A stretch of 64,000 bases of DNA from Gemmatimonadota bacterium. Its GTDB lineage: Bacteria > Gemmatimonadota > Gemmatimonadetes > Longimicrobiales > Gaopeijiaceae. The stretch covers positions 1 through 64,000 of the forward strand of contig JAJDVT010000132.1 of NCBI GenBank assembly GCA_022826005.1. The letters are read 5' to 3'. Below are positions 28,858-37,650 of this stretch, one piece after another (position 1 is the stretch's first letter; the number at the start of each line of letters is the position of its first letter). The position numbers were made by a program, and so were the translations under genes. A model generated the notes under the pieces. That model did no database searches. It saw only the letters and a program-made list of their open reading frames with translations, and had not been told where the DNA came from.

Positions 28858-29556
28858 TCAATTGTTGACGACCCAGGAAAACCAGGCCGCCACCGGAACT
28901 CCGTTCTTCAAGGCGGGGCGGAAGCTCCAGTCCGCCGCCTCGCTGACCAGCCGCTCGTTGTACCTGCGGTCCGGGGACGGCGGTTGCAGCCAGGTGGAGT
29001 CGGAAACCACCTCCCCCAATTCGTTGACGAAGACCCACACCGTCAGATCGAAGTCCCGCAGGCCCCTGGGTGTTTCGACAACGGGAATGATCATCCTCGG
29101 GACCGGCATCGGATTGTGCCCGCTCCCTTCGCCGTCCGTTCCCCCGTTCCCGGCTCCGTCGCCGGTTTCGGTGCCCACCTCGCCGGGTCCCGGAAGTTCG
29201 CCGATGAACGCCGACTCATCGAACGCCTGGTCCATGTCGAACTCCACCAGCTCGATATCGATCTCGACGGGGATGGGGATGAACGGGCGTTCGATCGGGC
29301 GGGGGGGCGGGATCACCATATTCACCGCCTGCAACCCGCCGGCAGCCGCGCGATCGTCGCCCGCATCGGGCCCGGCCGGGATCCCCGGGAACAACAGTGT
29401 GGACCGTCCGCCAAAAAGAAGCACGAGCAGGTGGACAAGGACGGAGCCCCCAAGGGCGCTTCGCCAGACCCACTTCTCCCTGCGCCGCCGCGTCGTTACG
29501 TCGAGATCATGCATTGCGCGGGAACCCTCGGCTTCGGTCGTTTCCGGTCCAGTCAT
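28858..29556 (-). CDS. TonB-family energy transducer-like protein
   Basis: A 232-residue protein with one N-terminal transmembrane segment (SALGGSVLVHLLVLLFGG), a Pro/acidic periplasmic linker (IPPPRPIERPFIPIPVEID) and a C-terminal TonB-like fold ending WSFRPALKNGVPVAAWFSWVV. In this family the protein spans the periplasm and energises outer-membrane receptors. The start may instead be the ATG at 29514. No exbB/exbD is adjacent. It is the first gene of the envelope block and is followed by porX. Confidence 0.83.
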   Translation of the reverse strand: MTGPETTEAEGSRAMHDLDVTTRRRREKWVWRSALGGSVLVHLLVLLFGGRSTLLFPGIPAGPDAGDDRAAAGGLQAVNMVIPPPRPIERPFIPIPVEIDIELVEFDMDQAFDESAFIGELPGPGEVGTETGDGAGNGGTDGEGSGHNPMPVPRMIIPVVETPRGLRDFDLTVWVFVNELGEVVSDSTWLQPPSPDRRYNERLVSEAADWSFRPALKNGVPVAAWFSWVVNN

Positions 29557-29808
29557 TTAATCTAGTACCCCGCAAGGGGCGATGGTGTTTCGCAGCCGCG
29601 CGGCGCCACCCGGGGCTGCCGCCCGGTCACGCCCCCGGCCTTGCCCGTTTCCGGGGGCGCGAGCAAGATTTCCCGCCTTGTGGGTCCGGAGCGCGTTCGT
29701 GCCCTGACCGGCGCGTTCCCGGCCTGCCGACCCGCTCACGCGTCACGCGCCAGTGGCGCCACACGCCTGCATGTCCGCAACAACGGACTCACGCAAAGGG
29801 GAATCTCG

Positions 29809-30600
29809 GTGGACCTCGGACTAAAAGATAGGGTGGCACTGGTCGCCGGCGCATCCAGGGGACTCGGCAAGGCCGTGGCAGAACGGCTCGCAAGCGAAGG
29901 CGCCGACGTGGTTGTCAACTCCAGATCCGCCCGCGTTCTGGCCGCCACGGCCGACGAGATCGCTCGCAGAACGGGCCGCAGGATCGTCCCCGCCGCCGGC
30001 GATGTCTCCAGTCAGGAGCAGTGCCAGGCGCTGGTCGAGCACGCGGTCGGCGAGTTCGGTCGCCTGGACATCCTCGTGGCCAACGCGGGTGGACCGCCGC
30101 CGGGCGGGGTGGACGATTTCGGACCGGCGGCCTACCGGGACGCCCTGGAGGTGAACCTGATGTCCACGGTTCAGTTGACCCTGGCCGCACTCCCGGTGAT
30201 GCGGAAGAACCGTTGGGGCCGGATCGTTGCCATTACGTCCGTGTCGGTGAAGCAGCCCATCAATGGACTCCTCCTGTCCAATACCGCGCGCCCCGGAGTG
30301 GTGGGGTTCATCAAGACCATCTCCCGGGATCTGGCCGCCGACGGCATCCTCTGCAACGTGGTGGCGCCGGGGTACATCCACACCGCGCGGGTCGAGTCGC
30401 TGGTGGCCGGGCAGGCCGAGGCGCGCGGCGTTTCGCGCGAAGAGATTCTGGAAGGGATGACGGCCAACATCCCGGCTGGACGGATCGGGCGCCCCTCCGA
30501 GTTCGCCAACGCCGTCGCGTTTCTCGCCTCCGAATCGGCATCGTACATCACCGGCCACACGCTCCAGGTCGACGGCGGGCTGGTTCAGGGACTGCTGTGA
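29809..30600 (+). CDS. SDR-family protein with a degenerate catalytic tetrad
   Basis: FabG-like Rossmann protein, 263 residues from the GTG at 29809 (AAAGGGGA upstream). The nucleotide loop is VAGASRGLGKA and the NAG motif is present (LVANAGGPPPGG). The Ser is in ITSVSVKQPIN. The YxxxK motif expected next is absent: the sequence is LLLSNTARPGVVGF, so both the Tyr and Lys positions are changed. This matches the atypical 'BKR-like' SDR subgroup that lacks the tetrad. Its stop overlaps the ctaB start, so a role tied to heme or quinone chemistry is possible but unproven. Confidence 0.85.
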   Translation: MDLGLKDRVALVAGASRGLGKAVAERLASEGADVVVNSRSARVLAATADEIARRTGRRIVPAAGDVSSQEQCQALVEHAVGEFGRLDILVANAGGPPPGGVDDFGPAAYRDALEVNLMSTVQLTLAALPVMRKNRWGRIVAITSVSVKQPINGLLLSNTARPGVVGFIKTISRDLAADGILCNVVAPGYIHTARVESLVAGQAEARGVSREEILEGMTANIPAGRIGRPSEFANAVAFLASESASYITGHTLQVDGGLVQGLL

Positions 30601-31475
30601 CGCTCGAGGACCGGATTCGGGCCGGCCGTCCCCGGGGGCTCCGAGCCTACCTGGAGCTCACCAAGCCCGGAATCACCTTCTTTGTCGCGGTTACCACGCT
30701 CGCGGGCTACCTCGTGGCCGCGATCCCGGATGCGGTCCCCCTGCGCGCCTTCCACCTCGCGCTGGGCGTGATGCTCGGCACGGCCGGCGCTCTCGCGCTG
30801 AACCAGTACCTGGAACGCCACCCCGATAGCCTGATGATCCGGACACGGCCGCGCCCCGTCCCCTCGGGCCGCATCCAGCCCGGCCGTGCCGCGCTGTTCG
30901 GCTCGCTGCTCCTGGCAGCCGGCATCGGGCATCTCTGGTACCATGTCGGCTGGCTGCCCGCGCTCATCACCGCCCTCTCCGCCCTGCTCTATGACGCGGT
31001 GTACACGCCCCTGAAGCTCCGCTCACCGCTGGCGACCCCCGTCGGTGCGGTTCCCGGTGCGCTCCCTGCGCTCATCGGCTGGACCGCCCACGCCGCCATC
31101 GACGCGCGCGGCATGACCCTCTTCGGGATCCTCTTCCTGTGGCAGCTCGTTCACGTCCTGGCGCTGGGGTGGAACCTGCGTGAAGACTATGAGCGCGCCG
31201 GCTTCCAGCTCATCCCGCCGGGCTCCGCCTCCCTCATCTCGAGGCTGATGGTCGGCCATGCCGTGGCGCTCCTCGTCCTGAGCGCAGCGCCAACGCTGCT
31301 CGGCATGGCCGGAACGGTCTACCTTGCCGGCGCGTCCGTCCTGGGCCTGGGCCTGGTTGCGGTCACGCTGGCCTTCCTCCGCGATCCCACCCGCCAGCGT
31401 TGTCGTCGCGTCTTTGTCGGCTCCCTCTTCTACCATCCCCTGCTGCTGGCCCTGATGGTCGCCGGGGCTCTGTGA
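30597..31475 (+). CDS. ctaB: Heme O synthase (protoheme IX farnesyltransferase)
   Basis: UbiA-family membrane prenyltransferase that farnesylates heme b for cytochrome oxidase. It has 292 residues with about nine hydrophobic helices. The GTG start overlaps the SDR stop (GTGA). The first allyl-diphosphate site is present (LNQYLERHPDSLMIRTRPRP); it reads NxxxExxxD where NxxxDxxxD is usual. The second block YDAVYTPLKLRSP and the DYERAGFQLIPP motif follow. No cytochrome oxidase subunit gene is in the window. Confidence 0.88.
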   Translation: MTLEDRIRAGRPRGLRAYLELTKPGITFFVAVTTLAGYLVAAIPDAVPLRAFHLALGVMLGTAGALALNQYLERHPDSLMIRTRPRPVPSGRIQPGRAALFGSLLLAAGIGHLWYHVGWLPALITALSALLYDAVYTPLKLRSPLATPVGAVPGALPALIGWTAHAAIDARGMTLFGILFLWQLVHVLALGWNLREDYERAGFQLIPPGSASLISRLMVGHAVALLVLSAAPTLLGMAGTVYLAGASVLGLGLVAVTLAFLRDPTRQRCRRVFVGSLFYHPLLLALMVAGAL

Positions 31476-31506
31476 TCGATCGTCCCCCAACCCCCCGGAG
31501 GTCGCC

Positions 31507-32712
31507 ATGCCCGTCCTGATATCCCTCGCCGCACTCCTGCTCCCTGCCGCAGTTCAGGCCCAGGACGCCCCCCGCCCCCGCGCCCGCGACCTCGGCATCG
31601 AGGTCGGCGTCTTCACCCCCGGGGCGCACAACGCGATCACCGACGTGGCGGGCGTCCTCGTGGGCCACGCGACCGTCATGGCCGGCGACGACGTCCGCAC
31701 CGGCGTTACCGCCATCCGGCCTCACGGCGGCAACCTCTACCGTGACCGCGTCCCGGCCGCGATTCATGTGGGCAACGGCTTCGGCAAGCTCCTCGGCGTA
31801 ACCCAGGTGCGCGAGCTCGGGGAACTCGAGACCCCCATCCTCCTCACCTGCACGCTCTGTGTGTGGAAGGCGGCGGACGCCATGGTGGAATGGGCACTCG
31901 GCATGGAAGGAATGGACGGTGTGCGGTCCATCAACCCGGTGGTGGGCGAGACGAACGACGGTGGACTGAACGACATCCGCAGCCGCCCCGTCACGGCGGC
32001 GCAGGTGCGGGAAGCGCTCGAAGGCGCGGCATCGGGGCCGGTCGAGGAGGGTTCGGTGGGCGCGGGCACCGGCACCTCCGCCTTCGGATGGAAGGGCGGG
32101 ATCGGCACCAGTTCGCGCGTGCTGCCCGAGTCGCTCGGGGGCTACGCCGTCGGGGTGCTGGTCCAGTCCAACTTTGGCGGCATCCTGCAGATCGCGGGGG
32201 CGCCGGTGGGGCGGGAGCTGGGCCGTTATTCCTTCCGCAACCAGGTCGGGGGACGGGAGCCGGCGGGAGCTGCCCGGGATCCGGACCGGGGGGGAGGCTC
32301 CAGCGCGCTGCCCGTCGAGGAGCGGCCCGGGGAGTCGCAGGGATCGATCATGATCGTCGTCGCGACCGATGCCCCGCTCTCGGAGCGCAATCTGGAACGC
32401 GTGGGGCGGCGCGCCATAATGGGGCTTTCCCGGACGGGTTCCTTCGCCAGCAACGGATCCGGCGACTATGTGATCACCTTCGCCACCGCGGAGGCCGTGC
32501 GCAGGCAGCCGGGCGACGGCGTGCGCTCCGTGACGGACCTTTCCAACGACCGGATGTCGGCGATATTCCAGGCCACGGTGGAGGCTACCGAGGAGGCGGT
32601 CTACAACTCCATGTTCAAGGCAGTCACGGTGAGCAGCCGCTGGGGAAGCCGTGAAGCCCTCCCCATCGAGGCCACCGTCGACGTTCTCCGGCGTTACGGG
32701 GTGGTTCGCTGA
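31507..32712 (+). CDS. P1/DmpA-family peptidase (L-aminopeptidase/D-esterase)
   Basis: Exported N-terminal-nucleophile peptidase of 401 residues with CGGAGG before the ATG and a signal peptide ending AVQAQ. DmpA-type enzymes cleave themselves before a Ser; the matching Gly279-Ser280 (ESQGSIMIVVATDAPL) is present. Other family blocks are GVFTPGAHNAITDVAGVLVG, VVGETNDGGLND, GAGTGTSAFGWKGGIG and VLVQSNFGG (Asn223). Likely substrates are N-terminal residues of small or D-containing peptides. It is convergent with a D-aminoacylase gene. Confidence 0.92.
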   Translation: MPVLISLAALLLPAAVQAQDAPRPRARDLGIEVGVFTPGAHNAITDVAGVLVGHATVMAGDDVRTGVTAIRPHGGNLYRDRVPAAIHVGNGFGKLLGVTQVRELGELETPILLTCTLCVWKAADAMVEWALGMEGMDGVRSINPVVGETNDGGLNDIRSRPVTAAQVREALEGAASGPVEEGSVGAGTGTSAFGWKGGIGTSSRVLPESLGGYAVGVLVQSNFGGILQIAGAPVGRELGRYSFRNQVGGREPAGAARDPDRGGGSSALPVEERPGESQGSIMIVVATDAPLSERNLERVGRRAIMGLSRTGSFASNGSGDYVITFATAEAVRRQPGDGVRSVTDLSNDRMSAIFQATVEATEEAVYNSMFKAVTVSSRWGSREALPIEATVDVLRRYGVVR

Positions 32713-32737
32713 CGGGCGCCGCCATTCGCCCGGGGAG

Positions 32738-34303
32738 CTACCTGTCCCCCCTGGCCAGGACCCGGCCGGCCCGCGTGCCGGTAAACTCACCGTCCAGGAT
32801 CGCCGCTTCGCCGTTCACGAAGAGGTGAACCACGCCCGACGAGAGCTGGTGCGGCTCGGTGAAGGTGGCGTTGTCGCGGAAGTCACCGGAAAACACGACC
32901 AGATCCGCGACCTTGCCCTTCGCGATCGTTCCCCGGTCGGTCATTCCCATCACTTCCGCCGGGAGCCCCGTCATCGACCGGATAGCCGCCTCGAGCGTCA
33001 TCACTTCGTCCTCGAAGACGTACTTGGCAATCTTCCGCGCAAACGCACCGTACGAGCGCGGATGGGGAACCCCCACTCCGAACAGCGGCAGGTCGCCGTC
33101 AGACGAGGTCATCGTCCACTCCCGGGTCATGAGCATCAGCAGGTCCTCTTCGCTCATGTTGAAGGAGACGATTGACGGTCCGCCCTGGAGGATGAGTTCG
33201 AGCGAGAGGTCCACCGGATCGGCCCCACGCTCCGCCGCCAGCTCCGACAGCAGCCTCCCCTCGATCGAGGGATCGGCCACGAAACGGCGGAACTGGATCC
33301 GGTCGGCACCGCCGCGCCGCGCCAGATTCTCAACCATGGCCTCGCGGATCCGCGCCCGGATCCCGGGGTCATCGACCCGTGCCCTGAAGGCGTCGCCTCC
33401 CCCCGCCTCCGCCCAGCGGGGGATGAGCGCCGCCGACAGCCCCGTGGCCGACGCCAGGTACGGGTACTGATCCGCATAGATGGACAATCCCTCCGCACGG
33501 GCATCCGCAATTCGCGCCACGATCTCCGCGGAAGCGCCCCAGACCGGGGGGCCCAGCGCCTTGATGTGGGTCACCACGGCGGTGATCCCGGCCTCGCGCC
33601 CCACCTCGATTACCTCGTCGACCGCAGCCACCACGCCGATCGTGTAGTTGGATTCGTCCCGGATGTGGCTGGTGTAGAAGCCGCCGAACCCCGCAACCAC
33701 CCGGCCCAGCTCGACCAGCTCCGAGTTCTCCGAGTAACTGCCCGGAGTGTAGAACGTGCCCGAAGACAGGCCCCACGCTCCGGCCTCCATCCCGGCGCGC
33801 ACCAGTTCGCGCATCCGGTCGAGTTCCTCGCCGCTCGGCGCCCGGTCCTCTCTTCCGACTATGCGTTCGCGGATGGAGCCGTGGGGAACCAGCTGGGCCA
33901 CGTTCACCCCGAGCCCGTCCTCCTCCAGGGCGGTGCGCTGCTCGCCGAGGTCGACCGGCCCGCCCCCGTCCGGGTTCACCACGACCGTGGTCAGCCCCTG
34001 CGCGAGGAGTGGCTCTCCGTGGCTCAGCCCCGCCGTTGCGAGGCCCGGGCCGGCGTGCGAGTGCGTGTCGATGAATCCGGGGCTTACGTACAGCCCCCGG
34101 GCGTCGATGGTGTCTTCCGCCTCCGCACGGCTCAGGTCACCGATCGCTGCGACGCGACCTACGCGGATGGCGACATCGGCTTCTCGCGCGGGCGAGCCGG
34201 TTCCGTCCAGCACCTGTCCACCCCGGAGGATCGTGTCGTAGACGGGTGCCTCGCAGGCGGCCAGTACGGCGATGAGTGTGAGGGCTCGCAGGCTGCGGTT
34301 CAC
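32738..34303 (-). CDS. N-acyl-D-amino-acid deacylase family lipoprotein
   Basis: Amidohydrolase-fold enzyme of 521 residues that removes acyl groups from N-acyl-D-amino acids or similar compounds. A lipoprotein signal ends in LAAC (Cys17). The metal-binding HxH is His81-Ser-His83 (FIDTHSHAGPG). Later blocks are GLSSGTFYTPGSYS, TSHIRDESNY, THIKALG and MTSSDGD, all typical of the D-aminoacylase group. The C-terminal part (IAKGKVADLVVFS) returns to the small beta domain. Confidence 0.92.
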   Translation of the reverse strand: MNRSLRALTLIAVLAACEAPVYDTILRGGQVLDGTGSPAREADVAIRVGRVAAIGDLSRAEAEDTIDARGLYVSPGFIDTHSHAGPGLATAGLSHGEPLLAQGLTTVVVNPDGGGPVDLGEQRTALEEDGLGVNVAQLVPHGSIRERIVGREDRAPSGEELDRMRELVRAGMEAGAWGLSSGTFYTPGSYSENSELVELGRVVAGFGGFYTSHIRDESNYTIGVVAAVDEVIEVGREAGITAVVTHIKALGPPVWGASAEIVARIADARAEGLSIYADQYPYLASATGLSAALIPRWAEAGGGDAFRARVDDPGIRARIREAMVENLARRGGADRIQFRRFVADPSIEGRLLSELAAERGADPVDLSLELILQGGPSIVSFNMSEEDLLMLMTREWTMTSSDGDLPLFGVGVPHPRSYGAFARKIAKYVFEDEVMTLEAAIRSMTGLPAEVMGMTDRGTIAKGKVADLVVFSGDFRDNATFTEPHQLSSGVVHLFVNGEAAILDGEFTGTRAGRVLARGDR

Positions 34304-34484
34304 GGGTAGTGCTCCTTTTTTCGGAGTGGATCGAAGGGTGCCTCATCATCGTGTCATCAACAATCAATCAGCGGGTCGTCATAGGGGAGTACCTGCGGTT
34401 TCCGATAATGAACCGCACGATGGCAGGGAGTCATCTTTGCGACAATTGCGTGCCACCGGCAACAGGCCCCCCCTGCCACAGCAG

Positions 34485-34514
34485 TTGACAGATTTTGACA
34501 ACTATCTCTATTAT
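34485..34514 (+). promoter_or_regulatory. Sigma-70-type promoter of the AAA/DUF4143 gene
   Basis: TTGACA (34485-34490), an 18-base spacer, then TATTAT (34509-34514). A second TTGACA lies at 34495-34500. It is followed by a short inverted repeat (CCGGC-TCTT-GCCGG, 34521-34534) just before the ATG at 34546. This AT-rich stretch stands out from the GC-rich background and is the clearest promoter in the window. Confidence 0.65.
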
Positions 34515-34545
34515 ATGTTTCCGGCTCTTGCCGGCATAACGACAA

Positions 34546-35748
34546 ATGACACGTATTCTTCGGTTTATCCATATGCCGCAGGAGAGCATATTGCTCCTGG
34601 GCGCTCGCGGTACGGGCAAGTCCACCTGGCTCCGTGACCAATTGCCGGATTCCATCCACCTGGATATGGAGTCTCCCTCGCTCTACCGCCAACTGATGTC
34701 CCACCCGGAGAGGCTCTCCAGGCTCATTGCGGATGCCCCCAGGGCACGTAGCGTGGTCATCGATGAGATTCAACATTCTCCACGGCTGCTGCCGCTCCTG
34801 GAACGGATTCTCAAGGAGCATCACACCCGGCGTTTCATCCTGACCACCTCGAGCATACGCCTGTTCCGGAGAGGAGGAGGCGCCTCACTCGGCAACATGC
34901 TCGCTCAACGCACGCTACACCCCCTGCTGGCTGGCGAGCTGCGGGATTTCGATCTCGATCATGCACTGCGGTTCGGCACACTCCCGGGCTCCGTCACGGC
35001 AAGCGACCCCGCCGGCGCACTGGACGCGTATCGCCAGCACTGCGTGGGGGAAGTCACCGCCCTCGGGCTCACCCGCCACCTCGGGCGTTTCAGCCGTTTC
35101 CTGAAAGCGATGAGCGCATCTCACACCCTGCGGCTCAACATCGCGCGGATGGCCAGGGCCTGTGGGACCGAACGCAAGGTCGTTACCGCGTACATCGGCA
35201 TTCTGGAGGATATGCTGCTCGCCTTCCGCATGCCCGTCTACCAAGGGCCCCCTCAAGCGGACAGCACCGAGGCCGGCGGAGAACCGAAGAGGGCTACTGT
35301 CTCCCGTGACAAGCTGTTTCTATTCGACACCGGTTTCTTTCGGACGCTGGCATCCCGGCCGGAAGCGGCCAGCCCCGCCGATGTCGAGCTACAGGCACTG
35401 GCCGGTCTCGTAGTGCAGCAGGTTCGGGCCTGGGCGGCCTACTCGCCGGGGAACGCGCATTTGTACTACTGGCGAACACGGGCGGGGACGGAAATCGACA
35501 CCGTGGTCCGCGGCAGCGCCGGCACGGTGGCGCTCAAGGTTACAAACTCCCACAGGGTGGGTAGCCGCGACCTCCGTGCCCTGCGGGCTTTTCGCCAGGA
35601 CTACCCGCACGCGGAAACGGCGATTCTTTATCGCGGCGACGAGTGTACCATCGACGACGGCACGAGGTGTCTTCCCGTCGCCGACTTCCTGCGGGCACTT
35701 CGGCCAGGGGAACAACTACCGGTGCGATCCCGGCCGTCCGTGGAATAG
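34546..35748 (+). CDS. AAA-family ATPase with DUF4143 domain
   Basis: A 400-residue protein of the common ATP-binding/DUF4143 family of unclear function. Walker A is GARGTGKST (about 19-27) and Walker B VVIDEIQHSPRLLP (about 70-83). A sensor motif ILTTSSIR follows. The C-terminal half has the DUF4143 features (FLFDTGFFRTL, HLYYWRTRAGTEIDTVV), a restriction-endonuclease-like part. The stop codon TAG lies inside a GTCCGTGGA-box element. Its AT-rich promoter and phylogenetically patchy family suggest lateral acquisition. Confidence 0.87.
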   Translation: MTRILRFIHMPQESILLLGARGTGKSTWLRDQLPDSIHLDMESPSLYRQLMSHPERLSRLIADAPRARSVVIDEIQHSPRLLPLLERILKEHHTRRFILTTSSIRLFRRGGGASLGNMLAQRTLHPLLAGELRDFDLDHALRFGTLPGSVTASDPAGALDAYRQHCVGEVTALGLTRHLGRFSRFLKAMSASHTLRLNIARMARACGTERKVVTAYIGILEDMLLAFRMPVYQGPPQADSTEAGGEPKRATVSRDKLFLFDTGFFRTLASRPEAASPADVELQALAGLVVQQVRAWAAYSPGNAHLYYWRTRAGTEIDTVVRGSAGTVALKVTNSHRVGSRDLRALRAFRQDYPHAETAILYRGDECTIDDGTRCLPVADFLRALRPGEQLPVRSRPSVE

Positions 35749-35812
35749 GTCCCCGTTTCATTCGGCAGGCGATGCCCCGGTCCCGGCGGCGCCACAGGGC
35801 TATTCCACGGAC
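35736..35812. repeat. Facing pair of post-stop elements forming an inverted repeat
   Basis: GTCCGTGGAATAG (35736-35748) and CTATTCCACGGAC (35800-35812) are perfect 13-base inverted arms. The left arm contains the stop codon of the plus-strand ATPase gene; the right arm lies two bases from the stop of the minus-strand GGT gene. Each arm is therefore an element in its own gene's sense, and together they could form a bidirectional terminator-like stem. Confidence 0.75.
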
Positions 35813-35814
35813 CG

Positions 35815-37650
35815 CTAGTTCCCGCGAGCCCCCGGGGCGATGGCCGCTCCCTCCCAGTCGGGATCGGCTACGCCCACCATCTCGCCGGTGGCCGGGTTGA
35901 CCCAGATGCCGTGGATGCGGCCGAAGGCGCCTTCTCGCTCCACTTCCCGCACGTTCATCCCCCATGACACTACCTCGGCAATGTCCTGTGCGGCCCAACC
36001 GATCCCGGGCGAGGTCTCCATTTCGATCCCGCCGTCGATGGGGTGCACGCGGGCAGCTGCCAGGGCTTCCGGCAGGCCCATCCCCTGATCGACGACCCGA
36101 ACGACTGCCTGGACAACCGCGGAGATGATCCTCGCGCCTCCGGCGGCACCGAGTACCAGCACCGGTTCGCCGTCCTGTAGCACCATGAGCGGAGAGATGC
36201 TCGACCTCGCGCGCTCCCCCGGCTCCATATGGCCGAGGTAGCCGCCCAGGGTGGCCGCGTACAGGAATCCCAGGCCGGGGGTCATGACCCTGGATCCCAG
36301 ATTGGGACCGATGGTCTGGGTAAGCGCAACGTACATCCCGGTACTGTCGGCGGCCGACAGGTGGGTGGTGTGGCTGAGTGCCGGACCCCATCCGGAGGTG
36401 TCCCAATCGGCTGTTGCGTTGCCCGCGGAAGGGTCGACGGCCAGTTGTAGAGGGTCCGAAGGTTGCGGCGTCTCCGGCCGCAACGACGACAGCGCCGCCG
36501 GCAGTCCCAGGGTGGATCCGGCCGTCCGAAGCGTCGCTCCGGGCACGTCGATGCCGGCCGCCATGTCGGCGGCCCATTCCTTGTCGGTCATGAAGGAGAG
36601 GTCGCCGAGGCCGTTCCTGCGCGCGACGGTACGCTCCTCGAAGGCGCGGGCGATGGCAGTCCCGATCAGGGTCACCCAGCTCTCGTCCTCCAGCGAGGCC
36701 ATGTCGAAGTGCTCCAGGATGTGCAGGATTCCGATGCTGACCGCGCCGGAGGCCGGGATGCCGGTGCCGATAAGGTCGTAGCCGCGGTAGCTGCCCCTTA
36801 CGATGCGGGCATCGAGCGCCTCGTAGGCCGCCAGTGCCTCGGCGGTAACCGCGCCGCCGTGTGCCTCCATGTCGGCGGCGATCCGCCCGGCGATTTCGCC
36901 CCGGTAGAAGACATCTTCTCCACCAGTGGCGATCGCGCGCAGCGTCGCGGCCAGATCCGGTTGTACGAAGATCGTTGCGGCCGGGTGGGAGCTGGCACCG
37001 TTCGTCAGGAAATGGGCCCGAGAACCCTCGAACTCGGCGAGCTGCGCGGCTCCCGCGGCATGCCGCGCCGCCTCTCCGGGGAGCAGTGCGAATCCGGTTT
37101 CGGCCAGCGTGATCGCCGGAGCCATCACCTCCTGCCAAGACATCGTGCCGTGCTCACGCAGCAACCGGGCCAGACCCGCGACCGCTCCCGGGACCCCCAC
37201 CGTGGGGTATCCGTACGACGCCTGCGGCGCGGTCTCCGGATCGTAGGTCGCGGGTGCCTGGGTGGTCGCATCGATCCCCGCGAAGGTCCCGTCCGGCAGG
37301 CGTACCAGGATCTGCGTACGGCCTCCAATACTGTTCATTGACGGCTCAACCACCGATACGGCAAAGGCCGCCGCCACCGCCGCATCCGCCGCATTCCCGC
37401 CCAGATCCAGCATCCGTGCTCCGGCTTCGGCCGCCAGCGGTTGCGCCGCCACTACCACCCCGTTCGGCGAAGATGCCACCTGCGGCGGCACCACCGCCTC
37501 CCTGCCCGGGCCGTCATCCTGCCCCGTCCCGCATCCCCACGCGACTCCGCACGCGGCCAGCATCAGGAAAGGCGTTCGTCCTGTGCCCGCCACCATCCCC
37601 CCGGCGCGCCCGGCGCCACCGGGCGGGCCTGTTCCACTGCATCCCATCAT
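35815..37650 (-). CDS. Gamma-glutamyltransferase-family Ntn hydrolase (lipoprotein) with altered substrate site
   Basis: A 611-residue autoprocessing Ntn hydrolase. The ATG at 37650 shares ATGA with the preceding stop; an ATG at 37596 would leave a neater signal. A lipobox (LAAC or AWGC) is near residues 31-40. The Thr nucleophile is in SHTTHLSAAD (Thr428). The Arg that binds the glutamyl carboxylate (REMAP-type motif in E. coli Ggt) is replaced by Thr (IDATTQAPA), and the later Asp-containing block is FLYAATLGG. Fold and self-cleavage look conserved, but true gamma-glutamyl activity is doubtful. Confidence 0.85.
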   Translation of the reverse strand: MMGCSGTGPPGGAGRAGGMVAGTGRTPFLMLAACGVAWGCGTGQDDGPGREAVVPPQVASSPNGVVVAAQPLAAEAGARMLDLGGNAADAAVAAAFAVSVVEPSMNSIGGRTQILVRLPDGTFAGIDATTQAPATYDPETAPQASYGYPTVGVPGAVAGLARLLREHGTMSWQEVMAPAITLAETGFALLPGEAARHAAGAAQLAEFEGSRAHFLTNGASSHPAATIFVQPDLAATLRAIATGGEDVFYRGEIAGRIAADMEAHGGAVTAEALAAYEALDARIVRGSYRGYDLIGTGIPASGAVSIGILHILEHFDMASLEDESWVTLIGTAIARAFEERTVARRNGLGDLSFMTDKEWAADMAAGIDVPGATLRTAGSTLGLPAALSSLRPETPQPSDPLQLAVDPSAGNATADWDTSGWGPALSHTTHLSAADSTGMYVALTQTIGPNLGSRVMTPGLGFLYAATLGGYLGHMEPGERARSSISPLMVLQDGEPVLVLGAAGGARIISAVVQAVVRVVDQGMGLPEALAAARVHPIDGGIEMETSPGIGWAAQDIAEVVSWGMNVREVEREGAFGRIHGIWVNPATGEMVGVADPDWEGAAIAPGARGN

